Assembly: GCF_000716445.1 (NCBI RefSeq)
Contig: NZ_JNWK01000005.1
Span: forward strand, 62,001-126,000
DNA: 64,000 nt
Direction of reading: 5' to 3'
Source of the DNA: Streptomyces wedmorensis
GTDB taxonomy: Bacteria > Actinomycetota > Actinomycetes > Streptomycetales > Streptomycetaceae
The position numbers were made by a program, and so were the translations under genes. Under the pieces are notes generated by a model. The model was given only the letters and a program-made list of their open reading frames with translations, was not told the DNA's origin and made no database searches. Shown piece by piece: positions 32,014-40,018 of this stretch (position 1 is its first letter; each line of letters opens with the position of its first letter).

Positions 32014-32652
32014 ATGGAACAGCCGGTGATCTCGGGTACGGCGCACGACCCGACGGGCAACCGCTTCACCCTCGTCGGCATCTCCAACGTGCCGACCGAC
32101 TGGGCGCAGGTCTTCAGGTCGCTCGCCGGCGCCGACCTCTCCCTGGTCACGATCCCCGAACCGGCCCCGGCCGACGGCCCCCCGGGCACCGATCGCCCCG
32201 GGACGGACGGCAAAGCACCGCTCAGCGTCCTCGGCCTCAACGCCTACCTGATGTCCGCCGTCGGCAAGGCCGCCCGCCGCAGGCTCACCGACACCCTGGC
32301 CGCCCGGGGGTTACGCCTCTGGCACCTGACCGTGCTGACCCTGCTCGACGACCTCGGCCCGCAGATGAAGACGGCCCTCGCCGTGCGGCTCGACATCAAC
32401 GCCAGCGACCTCGTGAAGATCGTCAACGACCTCGTGGCCCGCGGCGACGTCGACTGCGTCCGCGATCCCGCCGACCGGCGCCGCGTCGTCGTCCGCCTGA
32501 CCCGGCGGGGCAGGGCCTCCCTGGCGAGCCTGAGCGCCGAGATCGCGGCGACGGACGACGAGGTCCTCGCACCGCTCGGCGAGGACGAACGCCGCCAACT
32601 CGCCGCCCTCCTCCGCCGCGTGCACCACCACCTCACCTCCGCACCCTCGTGA
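32014..32652 (+). CDS. MarR-family regulator with N-terminal extension
   Basis: A 212-residue protein. Residues about 75-210 form a MarR winged helix: LRLWHLTVLTLLDDLGPQ, the recognition part LAVRLDINASDLVKIVNDLV, and the wing [18 protein letters not shown]. The first 75 residues are of unrecognised type and end in a Pro/Gly/Asp-rich linker. The ATG at 32014 follows AAGGAAGAG, preferred to the upstream in-frame start at 31942. Codon 100 is TTA (32311-32313), so synthesis may require the bldA tRNA. It follows the dimethylargininase gene by 81 bp; it may regulate the siderophore genes or sense a related small molecule. Confidence 0.82.
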   Translation: MEQPVISGTAHDPTGNRFTLVGISNVPTDWAQVFRSLAGADLSLVTIPEPAPADGPPGTDRPGTDGKAPLSVLGLNAYLMSAVGKAARRRLTDTLAARGLRLWHLTVLTLLDDLGPQMKTALAVRLDINASDLVKIVNDLVARGDVDCVRDPADRRRVVVRLTRRGRASLASLSAEIAATDDEVLAPLGEDERRQLAALLRRVHHHLTSAPS

Positions 32653-32810
32653 CACCCCCATGACCGCGCGGTACAAGAAAGTGAAAGCATTCGGCAGCAG
32701 ATACGACAACAGTGGTGGAACCAGCGCGTTATGACGGGCGCCGGTGATCTGCCGGGCTACAGTCCCGTCTCAAGATCCCTATCACCACACCCTCAAGGGG
32801 GAGATCTGCC

Positions 32811-33263
32811 ATGGGCAAGACCGAAAGCGGAACGTACGAGGGGTTCTCGGCCGAGGAGCGGGCCGCGATGAAGGACCACGCCAAGGAGCAGAAGACGGCC
32901 GCGCGCCGCAGCTCGCGCGCCGACAAGGCGGCCGAAGCGGAACAGGACGTGCTGGCCAAGATCGCCGAGATGAAGGACACCGACCGGGTCCTCGCCGAGC
33001 GCGTCCACGCCGTCGTCACGGCCAGCGCCCCGACGCTCGCCCCGAAGCTCTGGTACGGCATGCCCGCCTACGCCCTCGACGGCAAGATCGTCTGTTTCTT
33101 CCAGAGCGCCGAGAAGTTCAAGGCCCGCTACGCGACGCTCGGTTTCAGCGACCAGGCGAACCTCGACGAGGGCACGATGTGGCCGGCCGGATTCGCGCTC
33201 ACCGAGGTGACGCCCGAGGTGGAGGAGCGCATCGGCACCCTCGTGAAGCAGGCGGTGAGCTGA
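32811..33263 (+). CDS. DUF1801/YdhG-like protein
   Basis: A 150-residue protein with the YdhG/DUF1801 core in its C-terminal half: LAPKLWYGMPAYALDGKIVCFFQSAEKFKARYATLGFS. The N-terminal 60 residues are charged and helical (EERAAMKDHAKEQKTAARR). Homologues are small cytoplasmic proteins of uncertain function, sometimes linked to iron or stress. A 158-bp, relatively AT-rich gap precedes it and GGGGGAGA provides a ribosome site. The first unit of a 46-bp hairpin repeat overlaps its stop codon. Confidence 0.75.
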   Translation: MGKTESGTYEGFSAEERAAMKDHAKEQKTAARRSSRADKAAEAEQDVLAKIAEMKDTDRVLAERVHAVVTASAPTLAPKLWYGMPAYALDGKIVCFFQSAEKFKARYATLGFSDQANLDEGTMWPAGFALTEVTPEVEERIGTLVKQAVS

Positions 33264-33384
33264 CCCGCCCTCGGCGCACGGGTCAGGCGGACAACAGGCG
33301 GTGCGCTGACCCGCCGTCGGCGCACGGGTCAGGCGGACAACGGGCGGTGCGCTGACCCGCCCTCGGCGCGCGGGTCAGGCGGAC
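33251..33384. repeat. 46-bp tandem hairpin repeat across two convergent stops
   Basis: Nearly three copies of a 46-bp unit begin at 33251, 33297 and 33343. Each contains an 8-bp inverted repeat CTGACCCG ... CGGGTCAG with a short GC loop, so the array is three terminator-like hairpins in a row. The first copy contains the stop of the DUF1801 gene and the last contains the stop of the convergent metallophosphoesterase gene. Confidence 0.92.
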
Positions 33385-34184
33385 GTCCGGGTCACGGTCT
33401 CCCTCGACTCCCCGCGACGCTCGCCCGGGCGGGCCAGCGGCAGGTGGTAGAGGGCGAACGCCTTGCGGATGACGGGCTGGGCGACGTTGCGGACGCGCAC
33501 CCCGCCCGCCGTCATGCCGTGCTCCGTGCCGAGGTGGGCATGGCCGTGCAGGGCGAGATCGGCGCCGGCCTCGTCGATCGCCTCGGCGAGGAGATAGCTC
33601 CCCAGGAAGGGGTAGATCTCCACCGGCTCCCCCGCCAGGGTGTCGGGCACCGGCGCGAAGTGGGTGAGCGCGATCCTCGCCCCGCAGTCGCCGTCCGCCA
33701 GACCGGCCAGGGCCCGGTGCAGACCCTCGGCGCCGCGGCGGGTGGTGCGGACGAACTCCTTCATCTCGCGTTCGCCGAACTCCCCGGCGCTGCGGCCGGC
33801 GAACCCGCCGCAGAAGCCCTTCACCCCTGCCACGCCCACCTTCGCGCCGCCCACCGGCAGGATCACGCTCTCGCCCTCCAGGACGGTGACGCCCGCGTCG
33901 CTGAGGACCCGCGTGACGTCCGCCTCCTGCTCCGAGTGGTAGTCGTGATTGCCCAGGACGGCCACCACGGGCACGCCCAGGTCGCGGACCTCCGCCGCGA
34001 CGACCTCCGCCTCGGGCACGGTGCCGTGGCGGGTGAGGTCGCCGGCGAGCAGGAGCAGGTCCGCGCAGAGCGGCAGGGTCTCGAACGACGGACGGAGCAG
34101 GCCACGGCAGTCCGGGCTCAGATGGATGTCGCCCACGGCCGCCACCCGCACCATCGCTCCGTTCCGTTCTCCCGTGGCGGTCAC
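33375..34184 (-). CDS. Calcineurin-like metallophosphoesterase
   Basis: A 269-residue phosphoesterase with the complete metal-ligand series: VGDIHLS, LAGDLTRHG, VLGNHDYHS, LTHFAPVPD and LHGHAHLGTEHG. It should hydrolyse a phosphate mono- or diester with a binuclear metal centre in the cytoplasm. The GTG at 34184 overlaps the stop of the BON-domain gene, arguing for coupled translation; an ATG at residue 11 is the alternative start. The last gene of a three-gene coupled set. Confidence 0.9.
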   Translation of the reverse strand: MTATGERNGAMVRVAAVGDIHLSPDCRGLLRPSFETLPLCADLLLLAGDLTRHGTVPEAEVVAAEVRDLGVPVVAVLGNHDYHSEQEADVTRVLSDAGVTVLEGESVILPVGGAKVGVAGVKGFCGGFAGRSAGEFGEREMKEFVRTTRRGAEGLHRALAGLADGDCGARIALTHFAPVPDTLAGEPVEIYPFLGSYLLAEAIDEAGADLALHGHAHLGTEHGMTAGGVRVRNVAQPVIRKAFALYHLPLARPGERRGESRETVTRTSA

Positions 34185-34432
34185 AGCAACTCCTCGGGCC
34201 GGTCGGGCGGGTCGGCGCAGGCGACCAGGAGGTCGTGGCGGACCGGGATGCCGCCCAGCTCCACCTCGGCGATCCGGAGGATCTCGTCGCGACCGGCAGC
34301 GGTCGGCACCGTGCCGGTCAGCAGCACGGCCTCGCCGCGCACCTCCACGCGCACGCCGAGCTCGGCCGTGTCCTCGCGCGCGAGCCGGTCCCTGAACCGG
34401 GCGATCCTGTACTCGCTCTCGCCGGCGCTCAT
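34181..34432 (-). CDS. BON-domain protein
   Basis: A small 83-residue protein consisting of one BON domain: RFRDRLAREDTAELGVRVEVRGEAVLLTGTVPTAAGRDEILRIAEV, with the characteristic VxLxG turn. No signal peptide is visible, so it is probably cytoplasmic, unlike OsmY-type exported BON proteins. The ATG overlaps the stop of the upstream gene (ATGA) and its stop overlaps the metallophosphoesterase start. Confidence 0.78.
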   Translation of the reverse strand: MSAGESEYRIARFRDRLAREDTAELGVRVEVRGEAVLLTGTVPTAAGRDEILRIAEVELGGIPVRHDLLVACADPPDRPEELL

Positions 34433-34701
34433 CGTGTCCCTCCGTCCGTTCCGATCCCCTCCGCCACGTCCTCGCCGGCCCCCGTTCCGCGAAGCACGCG
34501 GTGAACGAACAGGCTCAGCGGGAAGCCGAAGAGGATCTGCACCCCGGTCTGCGCGACGCGCGTCTCCTGAAGGACCTCCTGCCACCGTCTGTTGCCCCAC
34601 TCCCTGGCCCCTTCGGGCCGTCTCTGCGCCCGCGACCGGCGCGGCTCCTCCTCGCGCTCGCCGCGCCACTCGACCGCCGCCGGGCGCCTCGTCATCGCCA
34701 T
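34429..34701 (-). pseudogene. Truncated DUF6328-like membrane protein
   Basis: A 90-residue frame whose middle, EVLQETRVAQTGVQILFGF, matches the start of DUF6328 membrane proteins, which normally continue for another 80-100 residues with further membrane helices. Here the sequence turns into unrelated Gly/Asp/Thr-rich residues right after the first hydrophobic segment and ends. The gene is therefore probably broken by a frameshift or deletion, yet its stop still overlaps the BON start (ATGA). Confidence 0.6.
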
Positions 34702-34786
34702 GACGTCCTCCTCGGCTGGGCAAACGGCGCTCTGCGAGGTGCAGTGCCCGATGGGGCGACGATCAAACGGAGGGCGCGCGGAGGGG

Positions 34787-36031
34787 TCACGTCCCGTCCG
34801 CCACGAACCGGAAGCCGCTCCGGGGCGCCGTCGGGATCCGCGACAGGGGAATCCGCAGGTCCTGCGGAGGAACGGTCCATTCGAGACGGGCCGGCGCGGT
34901 CGACAGGGTGGCCAGGACGGCGACGGTGATGTCCTCGCCGGGGCAGCGGTGACCGGTGCGCGGGTCGCCGCCGCCCTGCGGGATCAGCGTGTCCCGGTGC
35001 GGAGGCCGGCCGAGGAAGCGCTCCGGGTCGAAGCGGTACGGGTCCGGCCACAGGTCGGGGTCGTGGTTCTGGCCGTACACGTCGAGCAGGACGAGGCCTC
35101 CCTCGGCGATCGGCTCCCCGCGCCACTCCTGGTCGCGGGCGCCGAGCCCCCCGACGAACGGCACGAAGGGATAGAACCGCCGCACCTCGTGGGCGAAGGC
35201 CGTCGCGTACGGGCCGGTGCCCCCGCCGGCCCCGTCGTCGCGCAGCCGGTCCCGTGTCCGGGGCCACCGGTGCAGCGCGTGCGCCGCGAACGTCGTGAAC
35301 CAGGCGATGGCGATCGCCGGGCGGGCGATGTCGAGGAGTTCCACGGCCGCGGTGTGCGGGTCGAGCAGCCCGCCGTCCGCTCCCCGGTGCCGGGCGAACG
35401 CCGCGAACGGCGTGTCCTCGCCGACCGCGGCGGTGGTCCGCGCCTCCCTGACCGCCCGGGCGAGCAGTTCCTCCTGGCGGGTCCGGGCCCGGCGGGCCCG
35501 AAGGTGACGCGGGCCGGGGGTCGCGAAGCCGTCGACCATGGAGACGCAGTCCCGTGCCATGGCGTGGACCCGCGCGTCGTCGACCGGCAGCCCCGCCCAG
35601 TCGCGCACCGCCCGGGCGAGGACGTCCGCCACCTCGTCGAACAGCACCGTCTCGCGCCCGCCGCACGCGGCGGAGGCGGCCCGCCAGCCGGTCTCCACGT
35701 GCCGCACCAGGGAGGCGACGGCCCCTGGGTCGGTGAGCCGGCCGAGGAACAGCGCCTTGCGCACGCGGTGGTCGGCGCCGTCCAGGGTGTGCACGACCCC
35801 TCTTCCGAAGAGCGTGTCGAGTACGGGACCCGGCAGCGCGTCCGTGCGGCGCACATGGCTTTCGTCGTAGAAGAAGCGGACCGCGTCGGGGCCGTGCAGG
35901 GCGACGGCCGGGTGTCCCAGCAGCCGCGTGCGGACGGTCTCGCCGTTCCCGGCGCGGCGGCGCGTGTCGGGCAGCCGGCCATAGCCCTGGAGCAGCAGGC
36001 CGACGGTGCGGTCGGCGATGAGTGCGGACAT
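34787..36031 (-). CDS. CYP152-type P450 peroxygenase (fatty-acid hydroxylase)
   Basis: A 414-residue P450 whose hallmarks fit the H2O2-using CYP152 group (P450 BSbeta, SPalpha, OleT) rather than redox-partner-dependent P450s. The I-helix has RPAIAIAWFTTFAAHALHR, where an Arg-Pro pair replaces the usual acid-alcohol pair and binds the substrate carboxylate. The heme loop is GGGDPRTGHRCPGEDITV with Cys as the iron ligand. Family members hydroxylate fatty acids at the alpha or beta carbon or decarboxylate them. The ATG at 36031 is chosen to match the usual 415-420 residues; a 30-bp palindrome sits 20 bp upstream. Confidence 0.88.
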   Translation of the reverse strand: MSALIADRTVGLLLQGYGRLPDTRRRAGNGETVRTRLLGHPAVALHGPDAVRFFYDESHVRRTDALPGPVLDTLFGRGVVHTLDGADHRVRKALFLGRLTDPGAVASLVRHVETGWRAASAACGGRETVLFDEVADVLARAVRDWAGLPVDDARVHAMARDCVSMVDGFATPGPRHLRARRARTRQEELLARAVREARTTAAVGEDTPFAAFARHRGADGGLLDPHTAAVELLDIARPAIAIAWFTTFAAHALHRWPRTRDRLRDDGAGGGTGPYATAFAHEVRRFYPFVPFVGGLGARDQEWRGEPIAEGGLVLLDVYGQNHDPDLWPDPYRFDPERFLGRPPHRDTLIPQGGGDPRTGHRCPGEDITVAVLATLSTAPARLEWTVPPQDLRIPLSRIPTAPRSGFRFVADGT

Positions 36032-36050
36032 GTCCCGTGCGGTACCCCGC

Positions 36051-36080
36051 CGGTGCGGAGGCACGCGTGCCTCCGCACCG
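36051..36080. promoter_or_regulatory. 30-bp perfect palindrome upstream of CYP152 gene
   Basis: The half-site CGGTGCGGAGGCACG is followed directly by its exact reverse complement. The centre is 34 bp upstream of the P450 ATG, a fitting place for a dimeric repressor. I see no gene in the rest of the gap 36032-36390. Confidence 0.6.
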
Positions 36081-36390
36081 CGGTCGGTCCCGGACGCGGT
36101 TCCCCCGTGCGGCCGCCCGCCGTGCGCGGACGCCCGTACGGGCGGTCTCGCCCCGCGCCGGGACGGCACGCGGCACCATGCGGCGGCGCAGTGGAGGGAT
36201 GCGGCTCAGGACGAGTGCCACGGACCGGCCGGGCCGGCGGCGGGTCCGCCACGGCCTCACCGCCCTGCTGCGCGAACACGCCCGCTGCACGGCCGGGGCC
36301 GTCAGCCTCGACCATCCCGGGAAGTCCGGCCGTCGGCGGACCAGGACGCTCGTGGACGAGCCGACGTACCGGTCGTACGGGCGCCGGCCG

Positions 36391-37083
36391 TCAGTGTGCC
36401 CCGGCCTTGTCCGGTACGGCCGGCACGGCGGCGAAGGGGCTGTCGTGCAGGTGGGCGAGGAGGTCGCCCGGGTCGTCGTGGACCGTGTCGGCGCCCGCTC
36501 CGGTGAGGTCGGCGCGGGGGATGCCGCCGCAGAGGAGGCCGACGGGGATCACGTGTGCGCGGCGCGCGGCCTTCATGTCCCAGACGCTGTCACCGACGAA
36601 CACGGCCCGGTCGGGGCCGACGTCGACGAGCGAGAGGGCTAGCTCGATGGGATCGGGGGCGGGTTTGCCTTCCTCGACGTCGTCGGCGGTGGCGGTGGCC
36701 GTGACGGCGTCGTCGGCGTCGAGCGCGCGGCGCAGGGCGGTGAGTTCGCGGTCCTTGGCGGAGGTCACCAGGACGATCCGCCAGCCGTCGCCGGCCAGGG
36801 CGCGCAGCAGGTCGGCGGCGCGGTCGAAGGCCTGGAGCCGTTCGAAGAAGGTTCCGTAGAGGGTGTCGTGGGCGGCGCTGAGCCGGTCGTCGTCGCCGTG
36901 GTCGTGGTCCTCGCCGAGCAGGTGGTCGAGGAGCCGCTCTCCCGGCAGGCCGATCGCCCGGTGCACGGCGTGCGTGGGCACCCGGTGGCCGCCCTGGCGC
37001 AGGGCCTCCCACCAGGCGACCACGTGCAGGTGGTTGGAGTCGACGAGGGTCCCGTCGACGTCGAAGAGCGCGGCGCGGTCCAT
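36391..37083 (-). CDS. HAD-family hydrolase (phosphoglucomutase-like)
   Basis: A 230-residue HAD superfamily phosphatase with motif I ALFDVDGTLVDSN, a helical cap (residues about 18-85), motif II VLVTSAKD, the lysine region EEGKPAPDPIELAL and motif IV VFVGDSVWDMKAA. Asp residues of DVDGT are the nucleophile and acid. It resembles beta-phosphoglucomutase/phosphoglycolate phosphatase types; substrate unknown. It begins 11 bp after the stop of the F420-dependent oxidoreductase gene, so the two are likely co-transcribed. Confidence 0.87.
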   Translation of the reverse strand: MDRAALFDVDGTLVDSNHLHVVAWWEALRQGGHRVPTHAVHRAIGLPGERLLDHLLGEDHDHGDDDRLSAAHDTLYGTFFERLQAFDRAADLLRALAGDGWRIVLVTSAKDRELTALRRALDADDAVTATATADDVEEGKPAPDPIELALSLVDVGPDRAVFVGDSVWDMKAARRAHVIPVGLLCGGIPRADLTGAGADTVHDDPGDLLAHLHDSPFAAVPAVPDKAGAH

Positions 37084-37094
37084 GGCGGTGCTCC

Positions 37095-38060
37095 CTACAG
37101 GTCGCGGAGGGCGGGCAGCAGGGTGGTCTCCGCCCAGCGGAGGAAGGGCTGTTGGTGGTCGCCGCCGATCTGGACGAGGGCGAGGTCGGTGAACCCGGCC
37201 TCGGCGAACGGCCGGACCGCGTCCAGGACGGCACCGACGTCGTCCCCGCAGGGGATGCTCTTGGCCACGTCCTCCGGGCGGGTGTGTTCGGAGGCCTGCT
37301 CGAAGCCGGCCGGCAGCGGGATCTCGGCGTTGAGCCGCCAGCCTCCCAGGGCCCACCGGAACTGCTCGTGGGCGCGGGACACCGCCGCTTCGCGGTCGGT
37401 GTCGTAGCAGAGGGGCAGTTGTCCGACGCGCGGCTTGCCCGCGCCGCCTTGGGCGTCGAAGGCGTCCAGCAGTTCCCGTTTCGGTTCCGTCGCGATCAGC
37501 AGGTCGCCGTGGCGGCCGGCGAGCGCGCAGGAACGGGGGCCCGACACCGCGATGCCGAGGGGCGGCGGGGTGTCGGGGAGGTCCCAGAGCCGGGCGTCGT
37601 CCACCTGGAAGTACCGGCCGTGCCGCGTCACGTATCCGCCGGCGAACAGGGCGCGGATGATCTCGGCGGCCTCGTCCAGCATGGCGAGCCGGACCCGTGC
37701 CGAGGGCCAGCCCGCGCCGACGACGTGTTCGTTGAGGTTCTCGCCGGAGCCGAGGCCGAGGCGGAAGCGGCCTTCGGACAGCAGCTGGACGGTGGCCGCC
37801 TTCTGGGCGATCACCGCCGGGTGGTAGCGGAAGGTCGGACAGGTCACGAAGCTCATCAGCGGGATCTCGGAGGTCGCCTGTGCCGCCGCGCCGAGGACGC
37901 TCCACGCGTACGGGGCGTGTCCCTGCGACGCGAGCCACGGGAAGGAGTGGTCCGAGATCACGGAGAAGTCGAACCCCGCCCGTTCCGCCTCGACGAGGTG
38001 CCCGACCAGCTCACGGGGGCCTGCCTGCTCGGTCATCATGGTGTACCCGATGTGCATCAT
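37095..38060 (-). CDS. F420-dependent LLM-class oxidoreductase
   Basis: A 321-residue luciferase-like (beta/alpha)8 protein resembling F420-dependent glucose-6-phosphate dehydrogenase and related enzymes: HIGYTMMTEQAGPRELVGHL, FDFSVISDHSFPW, VTCPTFRYHPAVIAQKAAT and the GRFRLGLGSGENLNEHVVG motif typical of that subgroup. It should use deazaflavin F420 for hydride transfer. The substrate is not determinable. It precedes the HAD gene in what looks like a two-gene operon. Two consecutive ATG codons are present; the first is used here. Confidence 0.85.
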   Translation of the reverse strand: MMHIGYTMMTEQAGPRELVGHLVEAERAGFDFSVISDHSFPWLASQGHAPYAWSVLGAAAQATSEIPLMSFVTCPTFRYHPAVIAQKAATVQLLSEGRFRLGLGSGENLNEHVVGAGWPSARVRLAMLDEAAEIIRALFAGGYVTRHGRYFQVDDARLWDLPDTPPPLGIAVSGPRSCALAGRHGDLLIATEPKRELLDAFDAQGGAGKPRVGQLPLCYDTDREAAVSRAHEQFRWALGGWRLNAEIPLPAGFEQASEHTRPEDVAKSIPCGDDVGAVLDAVRPFAEAGFTDLALVQIGGDHQQPFLRWAETTLLPALRDL

Positions 38061-38103
38061 GTCCCGCGACTTGCCGCGTGCGGGGTGCCTGAAACGGGTC
38101 GTC

Positions 38104-38601
38104 TCACACGCTCGTGAGGAGCTGCGCCGACAGGTTCTCGACCATCGACTCGGTCCATCGCATCTGTCGCAACGTGCGGGGGTGACAGAAGGACGTCAGT
38201 TCGAGGAGCGGGCGGTCCCGGGTGGCGTGCGCGGCCTGGGTCAGCATCTCCCAGTGCAGCGAGTTCCCGGCCGCGCCGAGGTACAGGGCCCGCAGGTCCG
38301 CGAGGAGGAGCAAGCCGGGGTCCGGCGGGTCGCCGGCGGCTGCCGTCGTCCGCGGGAGCGGCGTGTGCGGCGGCCCGGTGGGCACGGAACCGGTGACCGG
38401 GCCTTCCGCGGGCGGAGCGCCGTGTGCGCGTGCCGCCTCCGCAAGGCGGCGGCAGTGCTCCTCGGACCACTGGGCGAAGACGGTCGCGACGTGGTGGACC
38501 TCCTGTTCCGCGCGGTGCCGGTCCGCCGCGGAGGCCAGGTCGAGGGCCAGTCTCCGCTCGCCGTCCCGCAGGGCGTCCAGAGTCAGGGCGATGCCGTTCA
38601 C
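38104..38601 (-). CDS. Helical protein of unknown function
   Basis: I do not recognise a characterised family. The 165 residues are predicted largely helical with many His, Glu and Arg residues (ALDLASAADRHRAEQEVHHVATVFAQWSEEHCRR) and a Pro/Thr-rich linker in the middle; the second half reads LLLLADLRALYLGAAGNSLHWEMLTQAAHATRD. The pattern suggests a ferritin-like four-helix bundle. The GTG start follows a clear GGAGG. It lies directly downstream of a remnant of a molybdopterin oxidoreductase gene, which may once have been its partner. Confidence 0.65.
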   Translation of the reverse strand: MNGIALTLDALRDGERRLALDLASAADRHRAEQEVHHVATVFAQWSEEHCRRLAEAARAHGAPPAEGPVTGSVPTGPPHTPLPRTTAAAGDPPDPGLLLLADLRALYLGAAGNSLHWEMLTQAAHATRDRPLLELTSFCHPRTLRQMRWTESMVENLSAQLLTSV

Positions 38602-38805
38602 GGTCGTTCCTCCTTCCGGCGCCCGGCCTCGCGGGGCCCGTCGTCCCGGGGGCCCGGCTCGGGGGCCTCCTCGACGCGGGCGTCGACGCCTCCCCGCGTA
38701 CCGCGCACGGAGCCGGTGCGGGAGGGTGCGGGGCGCGGTGGGTGCGGGCGCGGGCGTGCCGTCGCACTTCGCCACGAGCGAGGGGCGGCGGTGCAGGTCC
38801 TGTAC

Positions 38806-39034
38806 AGGGGCTGTTCGGAGACCGGGTCCCGATGCGGCGGCGAGTCGGGGGCGCGGGCCGGTCCGGGTGCGGGTGTGGAAGTGGTGGAGGGTGCGGCCCG
38901 TGGTCATCTGGAAGGACCCTTCGCCCTCGGGCCGTTGCTCGCGGGGGCAGGTACTCGGCGGGCCGCAGGACGGCCTTGCCCTCACGGGTGTCCCAGGGTT
39001 CGGTGACGCGGTCCACGGACGCGGTCACGGTCAC
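38806..39034 (-). pseudogene. Remnant of molybdopterin oxidoreductase (C-terminal part)
   Basis: A start with ribosome site (AGGGAGG then GTG at 39034) leads into TEPWDTREGKAVLRPAEYLP. Near 38942 the frame must shift to continue with the segment GEGSFQMTTGRTLHHFHTRT. Together these match the C-terminal molydopterin-dinucleotide-binding region of formate dehydrogenase/nitrate reductase-like enzymes (normally L-L-TTGR-x-x-x-H-F-H-T-R-T). The rest of the roughly 700-residue protein is missing, and matching stops after about 38806. The remainder of the 38602-39184 gap shows no gene. Confidence 0.6.
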
Positions 39035-39184
39035 CTCCCTGACTACGGCCGCGCGCCGTACCGGCGCCACGCGGCGGGGGCCGCCCCGGGCGGGTCCGCC
39101 CGGGGCGGTCGTGAGCGGCTGTACGGGGACGCCCGGGCGGTCCCGCGGCGAGGGGAACGCGGGGTGCGGGGCCGCCCGGCGTCG

Positions 39185-39847
39185 TCAGCGCAGCCCCGGG
39201 TCGCCGGGGCCGGGGGGCAGCGGCCAGGACTCGGTGCCCGAGGACCTGCGTGTCCGGTCGGGGTCGCCCATCGATCCGGGCTCCTCCCTCATCGGACCGG
39301 GCCCTTCGCCCATCGGGGCGGTCCCGGCGTCCATCGGGCCGGGTTCCTCGCCCATCGGCGTTCCGGTCGAGGTCCGTGCGGTGTCGGCGTCCTTCGGCCG
39401 GATGCGGCCGCGCCAGCCGCCGGTCGCCTGGTCGTGGTCCTCGATGAAGCCCTTGAACCGCTTGAGGTCGCCCTTGACGCGCCGGTCCAGCATGCCGAGG
39501 GCGTCGGCGGTCTTCTCCGCCATGCCTTCGGGCTCGACGTCCATGGCGAGGCGTACGCGGGTGTGTCCGGCGTCCAGCGGCTGGAAGCTGACGACGCCCT
39601 TCTGCCGGATCCCGTCGCCCGTGCTGCGCCAGGCGATCCGCTCGTCGGGGAGCTGGTCGACGATCTCGGTGTCGAACTCGCGCTGCACCCCGGCGATCTT
39701 GGTCCGCCAGTGGCAGTGCCGGTCGTCGAGCTGCCGGACGTCCTCCACGCCCTCCATGAAGCGCGGGAAATCCTCGAACTGCGTCCACTGGTCGTACGCG
39801 CTCCGCACCGGAACGTCGACGTCGATCATCTGCTCGACCTTGCTCAT
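39185..39847 (-). CDS. SRPBCC (START-like) protein with repeat tail
   Basis: A 220-residue protein. Residues 1-150 form a polyketide-cyclase/SRPBCC fold: KVEQMIDVDVPVRSAYDQWTQ, FPRFMEGVEDVRQLDD, the strand RIAWRSTGDG and a C-terminal helix. Such proteins bind a lipid or hydrophobic ligand in a cavity; in actinobacteria this type is common among general-stress genes. The last 55 residues are a low-complexity tail of imperfect repeats (GPM-x-x-EPG, APMGEGPGPM) about 39260-39370. The ATG at 39847 follows GGAGG. Confidence 0.82.
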   Translation of the reverse strand: MSKVEQMIDVDVPVRSAYDQWTQFEDFPRFMEGVEDVRQLDDRHCHWRTKIAGVQREFDTEIVDQLPDERIAWRSTGDGIRQKGVVSFQPLDAGHTRVRLAMDVEPEGMAEKTADALGMLDRRVKGDLKRFKGFIEDHDQATGGWRGRIRPKDADTARTSTGTPMGEEPGPMDAGTAPMGEGPGPMREEPGSMGDPDRTRRSSGTESWPLPPGPGDPGLR

Positions 39848-40018
39848 GTCCTGCCTCCTCCGTGTCGTGCCGTCACGCACTCTGCGGGATCGCCCCGCGC
39901 GTACCCGGCGACGCCCGGCTCATTCACGGCCGGGGTCGGCCGGGGCGGACCGGCGGCCCCTCCCCGGGACGAGGCGCCTCGGTCAGGGGCGCCTCGCGGC
40001 CGCGGTCGGTGCGCCCGG

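Noticed and set aside
33251..33384. CRISPR array
   Set aside because: The three 46-bp units are contiguous with no spacers and contain stop codons of real genes.
36181..36642. A plus-strand frame starting MRLRTSATDRPG with GGAGGG ahead
   Set aside because: It runs antisense into the HAD hydrolase gene and resembles no family; the translation is Arg-rich as in noncoding DNA.
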